This document shows, in pieces, positions 1-8,477 of a stretch of DNA of 64,000 nt; the first letter of the stretch is position 1; each line of letters begins with the position of its first letter. The notes beneath the pieces are model-generated. The model was given only the letters and a program-made list of their open reading frames with translations. It was not told where the DNA came from and ran no database searches. The stretch is from Streptomyces antibioticus (GTDB lineage Bacteria > Actinomycetota > Actinomycetes > Streptomycetales > Streptomycetaceae): assembly GCF_002019855.1 (NCBI RefSeq), contig NZ_CM007717.1, positions 5,744,004 to 5,808,003 of the forward strand. Direction: 5' to 3'. The translations under genes and the position numbers were made by a program.

Positions 1-294
1 ATCCTGCACGAGCACCATCCGGGCCGGCCCCTCCGACCGCGGCACCTCGGCGGTGGTGACCCAGTCGGGCGTCCCGGGCGGCACGTTCTTGGCGAAGAAC
101 ACCTGTCCGTCCGGCCCGTCCGGATAGCGCAGGAAGGACAGCGGACGGTCGCGCAGATGGGGGAGCAGGACGTCGGCCACGCTCGCGTAGTAGTGCAGCA
201 CCTCGCCCTTGGTGAAGCCGGTGGCCGGATACAGCACCTTCTCCAGATTGCTGAGCGCGAGCCTCCGCCCCTCCACCTCTGTGATCGGCGTCAT
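1..294 (-). CDS. LigD-type DNA polymerase domain protein, N-terminal part (runs off window)
   Basis: The reverse strand reads from an ATG at 294 as MTPITEVEGRRLALSNLEKV followed by LYPATGFTKGEVLHYY, the typical beginning of the archaeo-eukaryotic primase-like polymerase domain of bacterial LigD. In the family this domain fills and extends ends during non-homologous end joining. Only about 98 residues are inside the window, so I cannot tell whether ligase or nuclease domains follow. The gene is divergent from ku, with 85 bases between the start codons, the usual ku/ligD pairing. The family call rests on the N-terminal motif and this neighbour. Confidence 0.85.
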   Translation of the reverse strand, partial: MTPITEVEGRRLALSNLEKVLYPATGFTKGEVLHYYASVADVLLPHLRDRPLSFLRYPDGPDGQVFFAKNVPPGTPDWVTTAEVPRSEGPARMVLVQD

Positions 295-379
295 ACCATG
301 AGAATCACATGAAACCGGTACATGACGCCCGACGTGTTCTCGTCGACCGGACAGCCGCCCGCACAGGAGGAAGCCGCAC

Positions 380-1432
380 GTGCGATCCATTTGGAACGGC
401 GCCATCTCCTTCGGCCTCGTCAGCATCCCGATCAAGCTGGTGAACGCCACCGAGAACCACACGATCTCCTTCCGCCAGATCCACACCGAGGACGGCGGCC
501 GCATCCGCTACCGCAAGGTGTGCGAGCTGGAGGACCGCGAGGTCAGCTCCGCGGAGATCGGCAAGGGGTGGGAGGACGCCGACGGCTCGATCATCCCGAT
601 CACCGAGGAGGACCTGTCCCATCTGCCGATCCCCACCGCGAAGACGATCGAGATCGTCGCCTTCGTGCCGGCCGAGCGGATCGACCCGCTCCAGATGGAC
701 GCCGCGTACTACCTCCAGGCGGGCGGCGCCCCCGCGGCGAAGCCGTACACCCTGCTCCGGGAGGCGCTGAAGCGCAGCAACAAGGTCGCCATCGCGAAGT
801 ACGCCCTGCGCGGCCGGGAGCGGCTCGGCATGCTGCGGGTGGTCGGCGACGCGATCGCCATGCACGGCCTGCTCTGGCCCGACGAGGTCCGTGCCCCCGA
901 GGGCGTCGCCCCGGACGCCTCGGTGACCGTACGCGACAAGGAACTCGACCTGGCGGACGCCCTGATGGACACCCTCGGCGAGGTCGACCTGGACGACCTG
1001 CACGACGAGTACCGCGAGGCGGTCGAGGAACTCGTCGCCGCGAAGGCGGCCGGCGAGGAACCCCCGGAGGCCCCGGCGCCCCCGTCCGGCGGCAAGGTCC
1101 TGGACCTGATGGCGGCGCTGGAGAGCAGTGTGCGGGCGGCGAAGGAGTCGCGCGGCGAGGAGCCCTCCAAGGACAAGGAGGCGGAGGTCAGATCCCTCCC
1201 GCAGCGCAAGCAGTCGTCCCGCGCGACCCCCAAGCAGACGGACACCAAGAAGTCGACCTCCGCCGGCACTCAGCCCCGCAAGACGACGGCGAAGAGCACC
1301 TCCGCCACGAAGAAGACGACGGCGAAGACGGCGGCGAAGAAGACGACGGCGGCGAAGAAGACGACCGCGAAGCAGGCGACGGCGAAAAAGACGACGGCGA
1401 AGAAGGCGACGGCCCGCAAACGCACGGCATGA
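380..1432 (+). CDS. ku: Ku protein, non-homologous end joining
   Basis: This 350-residue protein starts at GTG 380 behind an AGGAGG at 365-370. It opens with MRSIWNGAISFGLVSIPIKL, the signature beginning of bacterial Ku. The beta-barrel core covers about residues 1-255. The C-terminal tail (about 285-350) is a low-complexity lysine/threonine/alanine run with repeated KKTTAK units. Ku homodimers encircle broken DNA ends and recruit LigD; such Lys-rich tails in actinobacterial Ku bind DNA and resemble histone H1 tails. It is divergent from the LigD-type gene and convergent with the following acyltransferase. The tail repeats at DNA level (runs of gaagaagacgacggc), so its length may vary between strains. 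Confidence 0.95.
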   Translation: MRSIWNGAISFGLVSIPIKLVNATENHTISFRQIHTEDGGRIRYRKVCELEDREVSSAEIGKGWEDADGSIIPITEEDLSHLPIPTAKTIEIVAFVPAERIDPLQMDAAYYLQAGGAPAAKPYTLLREALKRSNKVAIAKYALRGRERLGMLRVVGDAIAMHGLLWPDEVRAPEGVAPDASVTVRDKELDLADALMDTLGEVDLDDLHDEYREAVEELVAAKAAGEEPPEAPAPPSGGKVLDLMAALESSVRAAKESRGEEPSKDKEAEVRSLPQRKQSSRATPKQTDTKKSTSAGTQPRKTTAKSTSATKKTTAKTAAKKTTAAKKTTAKQATAKKTTAKKATARKRTA

Positions 1433-1468
1433 CCCAGAACGCGATCGCGGCCCGCGCGCGGGGGCGCG

Positions 1469-2809
1469 TCACACGGCCCCCACCCGCGCCGCCCTCCCCC
1501 CGCTCTTCTCGTCGCCCCGCTCCTGACGGCACCCGCCCGGATCCGCCACGAGCGCGACCCCCACGGCCAGCCCCACGGCGGCCGCCCCGGGGAACCGCCC
1601 CTCGTACGCGAACCCGTGCCCGGCGAAGTACGCCAACGCCCAGGCGCTGACCACGACCCCCGCCCACACCCGCCAGGCACCGGGCCCCCGCACCCCCGCA
1701 CCGGGCCGAACGCGCGCCGCGGTGAGCGCCAGCCGCCGTTCCAGCGGCCGCAGCGCCCGCACGAGCAACCCCAGCACCAGCCCCAGCAGCACCAGCCAGG
1801 GCACCCGCAGCAGCCACCACCCCGTCGAGCCGTACGGCGGCTGCGGCGCGAGCCCGGTGAGATAGAACGCGGCGGCGACGACGAGCACGGGCAGCATGTG
1901 CCACAGGTACAGCGTCATGCTGACGGCCCCCAGCCCCCGTACGGCCCGGCCGACCCCGGCCCGCCCGACCACCCGCCGTACGAGGGGCGCGACGAGCAGT
2001 GCCAGCCCCACCTGGGCGACGGCCCAGGCCAGCATGGCCGCCGACGGGGGAGTGGTGTTGCTCAACTCCTCACCGCTCACCAGGATCAGACTGACGGGAA
2101 ACGGCCCGACCCCGACGAGCAGGGCGAACGCCACGCCACCCCCGGCCACCATCCCGGCCGGCACCACCGGCCCCCGCCCGACCAGCCGATCCCGCCAGCA
2201 GAACCCCAGTTGATAGACGACCCCCCACACCAACAAGTAGTTGACCGCCCCGACAACTCCCGCCCCCGCACCGGAAGTCGCCGCGACCAGCCAACTCACC
2301 CCCAGTGCGCCCACCCCGCCCACGACCGGCACGACGAGCCCACCCCGGCGGTGCAGCGCGTACAGCACGGGCGTCAGCGCACTGAGCAGCAAGTAGACCG
2401 GCAGAAACCAGAACTGCATGGCCATGGCCCACCCCACGAGCGCGATCGTCCCGGGGTCCACGCCGACCGCCAGACAGATCCCGAGGGCGGCGAGCACCAG
2501 CCCGCTGTACACGGCCGTGGGCAGCAGCAGCCGTATCGCCCGCTGCCCCACCCACCCGGCGGCCGTCCCGCCGGCGGCCCGCGCCCGCTCCCAGGACCCG
2601 CCTGCCGCGTACCCGCCCGCGAGGAAGAACAGCGGCATGATCTGAAACCCGAGCGTCAGCCACTGCGTCCAGGGCACGGCCACCAGCAGCTCCGGCGCAC
2701 GGATCGTCCCGTCCGGCAGCCGCACCAGCCCGGTGATCAGCCAGTGCCCCGCGACGACGAGCAGGATCGCCCAGGCCCGCAGAAAGTCGACGTACCGGTC
2801 CCGATTCAT
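1469..2809 (-). CDS. Acyltransferase family 3 membrane protein
   Basis: I take the start at ATG 2809 (MNRDRYVDFLRAWAILLVVA), because the family typically begins with the R-x10-H motif region of the first membrane helix; an upstream in-frame start at 2851 adds 14 unlikely residues. The 446-residue protein has about ten hydrophobic segments, and AGHWLITG in helix 1 carries the conserved His. Family 3 (OafA/YrhL type) enzymes move acyl groups onto sugars or other cell-envelope molecules; the acceptor cannot be predicted here. The C-terminus is Arg/Gly-rich and weakly conserved. The gene is convergent with ku, with 36 bases between the stop codons, and divergent from the ALDH-like gene. Confidence 0.8.
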   Translation of the reverse strand: MNRDRYVDFLRAWAILLVVAGHWLITGLVRLPDGTIRAPELLVAVPWTQWLTLGFQIMPLFFLAGGYAAGGSWERARAAGGTAAGWVGQRAIRLLLPTAVYSGLVLAALGICLAVGVDPGTIALVGWAMAMQFWFLPVYLLLSALTPVLYALHRRGGLVVPVVGGVGALGVSWLVAATSGAGAGVVGAVNYLLVWGVVYQLGFCWRDRLVGRGPVVPAGMVAGGGVAFALLVGVGPFPVSLILVSGEELSNTTPPSAAMLAWAVAQVGLALLVAPLVRRVVGRAGVGRAVRGLGAVSMTLYLWHMLPVLVVAAAFYLTGLAPQPPYGSTGWWLLRVPWLVLLGLVLGLLVRALRPLERRLALTAARVRPGAGVRGPGAWRVWAGVVVSAWALAYFAGHGFAYEGRFPGAAAVGLAVGVALVADPGGCRQERGDEKSGGRAARVGAV

Positions 2810-3021
2810 GCCCGCAGCCTTACCGTCTCCCCCACTCCTCCACGCCCCCACCGCCTTGTCGCAACCAACTCGTGCCCGTTACGACACCGACCGCTCGGCG
2901 CCGGCGCGTGCGTGGACCCGACACCTGCCGGGTACATCACGCCCACGGCACACCCCCACGGCATACCCACCGGATACCGGCCACCCCAGGCGAGCACGCA
3001 CATCCGAGGCCAGGAGGAACC

Positions 3022-4269
3022 ATGCCCGAGCCGCACGTCATGGACCACGCGAGCCAGTCGCCCCACCCGGACCCCGTAACGGCGATCCTCCTGCGCAACC
3101 GCCCCGAACTCCTCGCCGCGCTGGAGTCCGTGACCACGAGGGCGGCCGCCACCGCCGAGTTCGACAGCGCCCTCGCCGCACTGCGCGGCGCCCGCGCCGA
3201 GACGGACACCCACCGCCCGCGCACGATCACGGAACTGGGCGTCTTCCTCCCCTCCAACAACATCCTCTACTCGTACGTCCTGTTCGGCCTGATCCCGAGC
3301 GGCTTCGCGGGGCACATCGTGATGCGGCCGTCCCGCAGGGTGGGGGAGGAGTCGCGGCGGATCCACCGCATCATCACCTCCGACCCGGCCTTCCGGGCCA
3401 TCCACCCCACGGACATCGAGCTGACGGACATGACGCAACGTCAGTTCATAGCCAGGTGCGCCCAGACGGAGGCCGTGGTCTTCAACGGCCGCCCGGAGAA
3501 CGCCCGAGAGGTCGGCGCGTCCCTCCCGCACCGCACCCTCCTCCTGGCCTTCGGCTCGGGCCCGAACCCGATCGTCGTGGGCCCGGAGGCCGAACTCGCT
3601 ACCACCGCAAGGGACATAGTCCGCACCCGCACCCACAACTCCGGCCAGGACTGCCTCTGCCCGGACGTCGTCTTCGCGCACGACTCCATCGCGGACGACC
3701 TGGTGACGGCCCTGCGCGAAGCGCTCCGCTCGACAGCCGTGGGCCCTCTGTCCGACCCGGCCACGACCGTCGGCCCCCTGTGCTACCCGGACGCCGTACG
3801 GCAGGCGGCGACCTTCCTCGACGCCCACCGCGACCACATCAGGGAGGGCGGCCGCGTCGACCACCGCACCGGCCTGGTCACGCCCACCCTCCTGGACCTG
3901 ACCTGGGACGACTCCTTCTTACCCCCGGAGTTCTTCGCCCCGGTCGTCTGCGTGATGCGCTACGGCACCGCCACGGACGTGTCCCGCTGGCTGCACACCC
4001 CGACGGAACGGCGCAGAGGCATGTACGTCTCGGTGTACGGCGAGCCGAAGCTCCACCCGCCGACGACCACATCGGGAACGCCCCGGATAGCCACCGCCGT
4101 GTCCCTGGACTCCCGCACCGCCCTGGACGCGGAGAACGGCAACGAACCCCTCGGCGGCTACGGCCCGGACGCCGGCCACGTCCGCGCCCACGGCACCGTC
4201 ACGGCACGCCCGCTGCTCCTTTCGGCCGAACTGGGCGGGCCCGGCACGGAGAAGGGGGCCGAGGCATGA
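3022..4269 (+). CDS. Aldehyde dehydrogenase superfamily protein with atypical active site
   Basis: The ATG at 3022 follows AGGAGG (3012-3017); upstream in-frame codons are not preferred. The 415 residues show the aldehyde dehydrogenase fold: a Cys in SGQDCLCPD (around residues 208-216) sits where the catalytic Cys lies, and GPNPIVVGPEAEL lies where the LELGGKNP motif is expected. The general-base Glu of that motif is missing (AFGSGPNP). The protein is shorter than classical ALDHs (about 480-500). A TTA codon occurs at 3919-3921, so translation may depend on the bldA tRNA. It overlaps the ThDP-enzyme gene by ATGA, so the two are probably translationally coupled and act together. The substrate is unknown; it may act as an acyl-thioester handling enzyme rather than a true dehydrogenase. 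Confidence 0.75.
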   Translation: MPEPHVMDHASQSPHPDPVTAILLRNRPELLAALESVTTRAAATAEFDSALAALRGARAETDTHRPRTITELGVFLPSNNILYSYVLFGLIPSGFAGHIVMRPSRRVGEESRRIHRIITSDPAFRAIHPTDIELTDMTQRQFIARCAQTEAVVFNGRPENAREVGASLPHRTLLLAFGSGPNPIVVGPEAELATTARDIVRTRTHNSGQDCLCPDVVFAHDSIADDLVTALREALRSTAVGPLSDPATTVGPLCYPDAVRQAATFLDAHRDHIREGGRVDHRTGLVTPTLLDLTWDDSFLPPEFFAPVVCVMRYGTATDVSRWLHTPTERRRGMYVSVYGEPKLHPPTTTSGTPRIATAVSLDSRTALDAENGNEPLGGYGPDAGHVRAHGTVTARPLLLSAELGGPGTEKGAEA

Positions 4270-5924
4270 ACGACCTCCCCACCTGCTGGGCGACCGTCGC
4301 CCACACCCTTGCCGCGGGCGGCGTACGCCACGTCTTCGGGCTTCCCTCCGACGAACCGGGCCTGCTGGACGCCGCGTCGGCCGTCCCCGGCCTCGGCGTC
4401 ACGGTCATCGGCGACCAGCGCACGGCCGCCTGCGCGGCCACCGGCTACGCCCTCACCGCCCGCGAACCCACCGTCCTGGCCCTCAACTCCGGCCCCGGCT
4501 TCGCCAACGCGCTGCCCGGCCTGCTGGAGGCGTCCTCCCTCGCCGTACCCCTGGTGGTGATCACGACCGCCGTACCGAAGGAGAACATCGGCCGCGGCGC
4601 GTTCCAGTACGTGGACCAGCTATCCATGATCCGGGACCTGGCCGGCTGGACCCACCGCGTGGACGACCCCGGCCAGCTCACCTGGGCGGTGCGCCAGGCG
4701 ATCCACCGAGCACTGAACGGCCGCCCGGACCTGACGGCCCTGGAGATCACGGACGAACTGACAAGAACGAACCAGCCACCACCACCCGTGATCCGCCCGG
4801 TACGCCGCCTGCGCACCCTCCCCTCGCCCGCGGACCTGGACGAGGCCGCCGAGACCCTGCGCACCGCGCGCCGCCCCCTGATCGTGGCGGGCGGCGGCAC
4901 CCGCTGGCCGCACGACATCGAGGGCGTGGAGGAACTGGCCGACCTCCTGGAGGCCCCCGTCCTCACCACGGCGGCCGGCCGCGGAGCCGTGGACGAACGC
5001 CACCCGCGCGCCTTCGGTCTCCTGGGCCTCTACACCACACCCCCGGCGACGGACCTCCTGGAGACGGCGGACACCCTGCTCCTCCTCGGCACCCGCCTGG
5101 AGGAGACGGCCCGCATGGGCTGGACGAACTGGCGTACGGCGACGGTCGTCCAGGCCGACACCTCACCCGCGGCCTTCGGCGAGGGCAGCCCGACGGTGAC
5201 CCATCCACTGCTGGGAGACGCGCAGTCGGTGGTCCAGGAACTGACGAGACGCCTGACCGCCACCCCCGGAACGACGAAAGCGGCGTGGTCGGCCGCCCAA
5301 CACCGCGTATCGGCGGCCCAACACGCCACCGCAGAGCCGGACTTCGACCGCTCCCCGGTCCGCTCGACCCTCCACCGCATCTCCCGCGTCCTGGGCCCGC
5401 ACACCCTCCTCGTGCAGGAGAACGGCCTGCACGACATCTGGACCTACCACTACCCGGTCCTCACGGTCGCCCACGGCGCCCGCCCGGTCTGCCCCGGCGA
5501 ACAGACGATGATGGGCTTCGGCCTGGGCGCCTCCATCGGCGCGGCCCTGGCCCGCCCGGGCGAACCGGTCGTCCTGGTCACGGGCGACAGCGCGCTCCGC
5601 CTGAGCGTCGGCGCCCTGGACGCCCTCCACCACCACGCCCTGGGCGTGATCGTCGTCGTCCTGGACAACGAGGGCTTCGGCTGGCCCCGCCGCCTCCGCG
5701 CGGGCACTCCCGGCCCGCACATCCCCACGACCTGGCGCTCCACCCCGGCGGACGACCTGGCCAGGGCCTTCGGCGGCCACGGCATCACCGTGTCCGACGA
5801 AGAGACCCTGACCGCGGCCCTGCGGGAGGCTCGATCCCGCTCCCGATCAGGAAAGTTCACCCTGATCAGGGTCCAGGTCCCGGACGACGACGTCCCGGCA
5901 GGAATCGAGTCCTCGGGCTACTGA
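4266..5924 (+). CDS. Thiamine diphosphate-dependent enzyme, acetolactate synthase-like
   Basis: The 552-residue protein begins MNDLPTCWATVAHTLAAGGV and has the three-part ThDP enzyme layout: a PYR domain (about 1-170), a central domain (about 185-320) and a PP domain (about 355-540) with GDSALRLSVGALDALHHHAL followed by VIVVVLDNEGFG. The position normally held by the Glu that activates the cofactor (E-Q-A-A-A in acetolactate synthase) reads Q-R-T-A-A here, near residue 45. A few family members, such as glyoxylate carboligase, also lack this Glu. The start codon overlaps the stop of the ALDH-like gene. Likely a decarboxylase or carboligase whose product is passed to, or received from, the ALDH-like partner; the substrate is unknown. 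Confidence 0.8.
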   Translation: MNDLPTCWATVAHTLAAGGVRHVFGLPSDEPGLLDAASAVPGLGVTVIGDQRTAACAATGYALTAREPTVLALNSGPGFANALPGLLEASSLAVPLVVITTAVPKENIGRGAFQYVDQLSMIRDLAGWTHRVDDPGQLTWAVRQAIHRALNGRPDLTALEITDELTRTNQPPPPVIRPVRRLRTLPSPADLDEAAETLRTARRPLIVAGGGTRWPHDIEGVEELADLLEAPVLTTAAGRGAVDERHPRAFGLLGLYTTPPATDLLETADTLLLLGTRLEETARMGWTNWRTATVVQADTSPAAFGEGSPTVTHPLLGDAQSVVQELTRRLTATPGTTKAAWSAAQHRVSAAQHATAEPDFDRSPVRSTLHRISRVLGPHTLLVQENGLHDIWTYHYPVLTVAHGARPVCPGEQTMMGFGLGASIGAALARPGEPVVLVTGDSALRLSVGALDALHHHALGVIVVVLDNEGFGWPRRLRAGTPGPHIPTTWRSTPADDLARAFGGHGITVSDEETLTAALREARSRSRSGKFTLIRVQVPDDDVPAGIESSGY

Positions 5925-6307
5925 CCGGCAGGGCAGGTGGAACTGCTGGAGATCTTGATGCCGTTGACGCGGTAGCCGTCGGCGAACACGGTCTGACTGT
6001 TCGGCGGAAGACAGATCGACCCCCCGCTCTGGAGCCGCAGGAACACCACGTCGTCGTTCCGGGTGTTCAGGACGCCGTAGTGCGGCCGGGGCGTGACCGC
6101 CTGATAGCCACTGGTGACGTCCTTGTACTTCGAGAGCACCCTGCCCGCGAGCAAGGCGTCGTTGTCCACGTAGAAACAGACGTACGGATACGGACACCCC
6201 TGAGTGGGCCCCTCCGCATGCGCCGCGGACGCCCCGGTCAAGGACGTGGCGGCGACGAACAGGCCGACCCCGGCGAAGCCGGCGGCCTTCCGAACAACGG
6301 ATTTCAC
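5918..6307 (-). CDS. Small secreted protein, peptidase inhibitor I36-like
   Basis: GTG at 6307 is chosen because GGGGGAT lies just upstream on the reverse strand, and the protein then opens with a clean Sec signal peptide (MKSVVRKAAGFAGVGLFVAA, cleavage probably after AHA near residue 31). The mature part (about 98 residues) contains CPYPYVCFYVDNDALLAGRV and four Cys, consistent with the beta-gamma-crystallin-like I36 inhibitor families common in streptomycetes. It should be exported and disulfide bonded. Its stop codon overlaps the stop of the ThDP-enzyme gene on the other strand. The inhibitor role is a family-level inference only. Confidence 0.7.
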   Translation of the reverse strand: MKSVVRKAAGFAGVGLFVAATSLTGASAAHAEGPTQGCPYPYVCFYVDNDALLAGRVLSKYKDVTSGYQAVTPRPHYGVLNTRNDDVVFLRLQSGGSICLPPNSQTVFADGYRVNGIKISSSSTCPAGQ

Positions 6308-6531
6308 AAATCCCCCATAACTCTTGGACGGTGAAGGCGGTGGCTGGTCGACCACCACCCCCTACACGCACCGCACCACCCCCGCGGTTCTCCCGCGGTC
6401 GATTGCGGCGTGATCACGGTTCGTCCGATCCGGACGACCCCGCCTTCACTCTGGCCCGGCCGTGTGATCAGATCTGCGCGTACCAGCAGGTAGCGGCTCT
6501 GGGGAGAGGCCGCGGAGGAGGGGAAAGCGCC
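6308..6531. promoter_or_regulatory. Divergent intergenic region
   Basis: This 224-base gap separates the leftward secreted-protein gene from the rightward M48 peptidase gene and should carry promoters for both. A short palindrome (ccgcgg-ttct-cccgcgg type) is visible near 6380-6395. The strong purine-rich ribosome binding site of the peptidase gene (GGAGGAGGGG) lies at 6514-6523. I see no confident promoter hexamers. Confidence 0.35.
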
Positions 6532-7815
6532 ATGCCCGCCGTCGCCCGAGAGACGACACAGCCGTGCCCGGAATGCGGCGCGGAGATCCGTGGCGACAGC
6601 CGGTTCACCGTCTGGTGCGCCGCCTGCGACTGGAACGTGGACCCCGGGGAACCGCAGCCGGCCGGAGGACGGCTGGAGCGGGTCGAGCGCGCCCTGGCCC
6701 GACGCCACGGCGAACAGTTGCTCGCCGAGATGCTGAGCGGACGGGAACCGCAGCCGCGACGCGACGCCAACGCGGTGCTGGCCACCGCGCTGGCCCTGGC
6801 CGTGCACGGCGTCACCCTCGCGCTGGTCGTCGGCGGAATCTGGGGCGTCATGGCGGACTGGGGCGGCAGCCCGTGGATCGGTTTCGTGCTTTTTGCGCTG
6901 GGATTGGGTCTCGCCCCGCGGCCCGACCCCCTGCCCACCGGCACACCCGTCCTCTTCCGGACCGACGCGCCCGAACTCTTCGCCCTGGTGGACGAGGTGG
7001 CGGCGGCCGTCGGCACCCGGAGCGTGCACGCGATCGCCGTGGACGGAAGCATCAACGCCGCCGTCACGACGTACGGGGTGCGCGGCCGACGGCTGCTGGT
7101 GCTGGGCATCCCGCTGTGGGAGGTCCTCAGCCCCGAGGAGCGGATCGCGCTCCTCGGCCACGAACTGGCCCACTACGCCAACGGCGACATCCGCAACGGC
7201 CTGGTGGTGGGCTCGGCGGTGCGCAGCCTCGCCCTCTGCCACCACGCCCTCCAGCCGATCGAGCACCCGTCCGCGATCGAGACGGTCGTCAATGTCGTCT
7301 ACGTGGTGCCGCGCCTGCTGATCCGCGGCCTGCTGGTGCTGCTCCTGCGGCTGACGTCGCGGGCCGGGACACGGGCCGAGTACCTCGCCGACCGGCTGGC
7401 CGCCCGCACCGCCTCCACGCAGGCGGCGGTCGGCCTCATGGACCGGCTGCTCATCGCCGGCCCGATCGCCGTCCTGCTGCGCAGCGAGGTCAACCGCGCC
7501 ACCCTCGGCGGACCGCGAGCCGCCCGCGAGGCCGCGTCCCGCGCCGACGAACTCTGGGACCGGCTCGCCGCCTACGCGGCGTCCGTCCCGGAGCACGAGT
7601 ACGAGCGTCAGCGCCGCGCCGGAGCCCGCCGGGGCCACCAGGTGGACGCCACCCACCCCCCGACCCACCTGCGCCGCACCTGCCTCCTCACCGGCACCCC
7701 CGCGACGGCCGCCCTGACCCCCGACCCGGACCGGACCGCCCGGATGGCCGAGGAACTCGCCCCGTCGCGTACCAAGGTGGCCCAGACCCTGCTCCGTGAC
7801 GGCCTCGGGGCCTGA
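6532..7815 (+). CDS. M48-family membrane zinc metalloprotease
   Basis: ATG 6532 follows GGAGGAGGGG; the 427-residue product starts MPAVARETTQPCPECGAEIR. An N-terminal zinc ribbon is suggested by CPEC...CAAC (about residues 12-34). Two hydrophobic segments lie at about 85-130. The zinc-binding HExxH occurs in GHELAHYANGD (about residues 209-219), and the third ligand is probably the Glu of RAEYLADRLAAR, typical of HtpX/Ste24-like M48 peptidases. These enzymes cleave misfolded membrane proteins or act in stress responses. The extra zinc ribbon at the N-terminus is a frequent actinobacterial variation. It stands alone just left of the biosynthetic cluster, and nothing in its sequence ties it to it. 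Confidence 0.85.
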   Translation: MPAVARETTQPCPECGAEIRGDSRFTVWCAACDWNVDPGEPQPAGGRLERVERALARRHGEQLLAEMLSGREPQPRRDANAVLATALALAVHGVTLALVVGGIWGVMADWGGSPWIGFVLFALGLGLAPRPDPLPTGTPVLFRTDAPELFALVDEVAAAVGTRSVHAIAVDGSINAAVTTYGVRGRRLLVLGIPLWEVLSPEERIALLGHELAHYANGDIRNGLVVGSAVRSLALCHHALQPIEHPSAIETVVNVVYVVPRLLIRGLLVLLLRLTSRAGTRAEYLADRLAARTASTQAAVGLMDRLLIAGPIAVLLRSEVNRATLGGPRAAREAASRADELWDRLAAYAASVPEHEYERQRRAGARRGHQVDATHPPTHLRRTCLLTGTPATAALTPDPDRTARMAEELAPSRTKVAQTLLRDGLGA

Positions 7816-7889
7816 GACCCCTTTCCAGGCCCCACGCGGTGACATCGACCGGGCGGCGGATCACCCCCTTCTGCGCCCATCCGTCCGGC

Positions 7890-7975
7890 TTTACATCCCT
7901 CGCTTCCCGGCAGTGCGCGTATCCGAGGGATTGACTGCCTTGTCCGCGGCGGCGCGGCCTTCACATAGTTGCTGT
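7890..7975 (+). promoter_or_regulatory. 86-bp upstream element, copy A (probable promoter/operator)
   Basis: This stretch aligns without gaps to 36304-36389, with 61 of 86 positions identical by my count. Best conserved are the blocks AGTGCGCGTA near 7912-7921, TTGTCCG at 7940-7946, and CATAGTTGCTGT ending at 7975. TTGTCC and CATAGT are 18 bases apart and make a plausible -35/-10 pair, with transcription starting around 7977-7983. The upstream GTGCGCGTA block would then be an operator. Downstream are a short ORF and the nitrous-acid operon. Coordinated control with the other end of the cluster is an inference from the duplication. Confidence 0.65.
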
Positions 7976-8036
7976 CATGTCAGAGCGGCGTTCCGCGAAC
8001 GGCCGTGACAACAGACCTGTCCACTGGGGGAAACCG

Positions 8037-8183
8037 ATGGCGCTCCGGGAGTCCGGCCGCGGTCTGCGCGATGTCGCCGCAGCGGCCGACGCTGCCACGC
8101 TGAGGGCTTCGGCGCGTGGCGCGGAAGAGTGTTCCGTCCGTGCGGACGTGATCCAGAACCTCATCCCCAGCCCTCTCCGCTAA
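8037..8183 (+). CDS. Short ORF (48 aa) at the head of the nitrous-acid operon
   Basis: ATG 8037 follows the strong ribosome binding site ctgggggaaa. The peptide begins MALRESGRGLRDV and ends with LIPSPLR. A second short ORF at 36508 has the same ctgggggaaa context, lies behind the same 86-bp promoter-like element and begins MTLREMHRTAHRV, so the M-x-L-R-E-x-x-R-x4-V start is shared. The rest of the two peptides does not align. It could be a leader peptide with a regulatory role or a small functional protein; I find no known family. A 294-base gap with no clear gene follows before the next start codon. Confidence 0.5.
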   Translation: MALRESGRGLRDVAAAADAATLRASARGAEECSVRADVIQNLIPSPLR

Positions 8184-8477
8184 GTCCGGACAGGTACAGG
8201 TCAGGTCCAGGCGCTTCGGCGGCTGCCCTCCGCCGCCGTAGAGGCCCGTCCCCGCATCCGGTGTCCTCGGCCGCCGTGGCCCGTGAGGGTGCCGGCCCGC
8301 GATGTCGCGGCCGCGCCCCCGGCTTCCTTCGGCGCGGGTTCCTTCGCCCTTCCCCGGGCCGCCGGTGTTCCGGCCTCGTCCGCCGATCCGTGCCCCCGTG
8401 CGCCCCGGCCCGGGCTGCCGGGCCGGTTTCCCCTTCCCGCTTCCCTCGTCCCCTCCACCGTCGAGCGGAGAACACTC
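8184..8477. other. Intergenic leader region, no gene seen
   Basis: This gap lies between the 48-aa ORF and the CreE-like gene. The downstream reading frame is open as far as 8283, but the stretch is Pro/Ala/Arg-rich low-complexity without a domain, and the ribosome binding site gcggag at 8465-8470 points to the later GTG 8478. I see no confident terminator or promoter; it may be an untranslated leader of the same transcript. Confidence 0.4.

Noticed and set aside
2733..4265. Upstream extension of the ThDP-enzyme frame (open from 2733)
   Set aside because: The extra 500 residues are Arg/Pro-rich and antisense/shifted to the ALDH-like gene; the start at 4266 has ATGA coupling and the family N-terminus.
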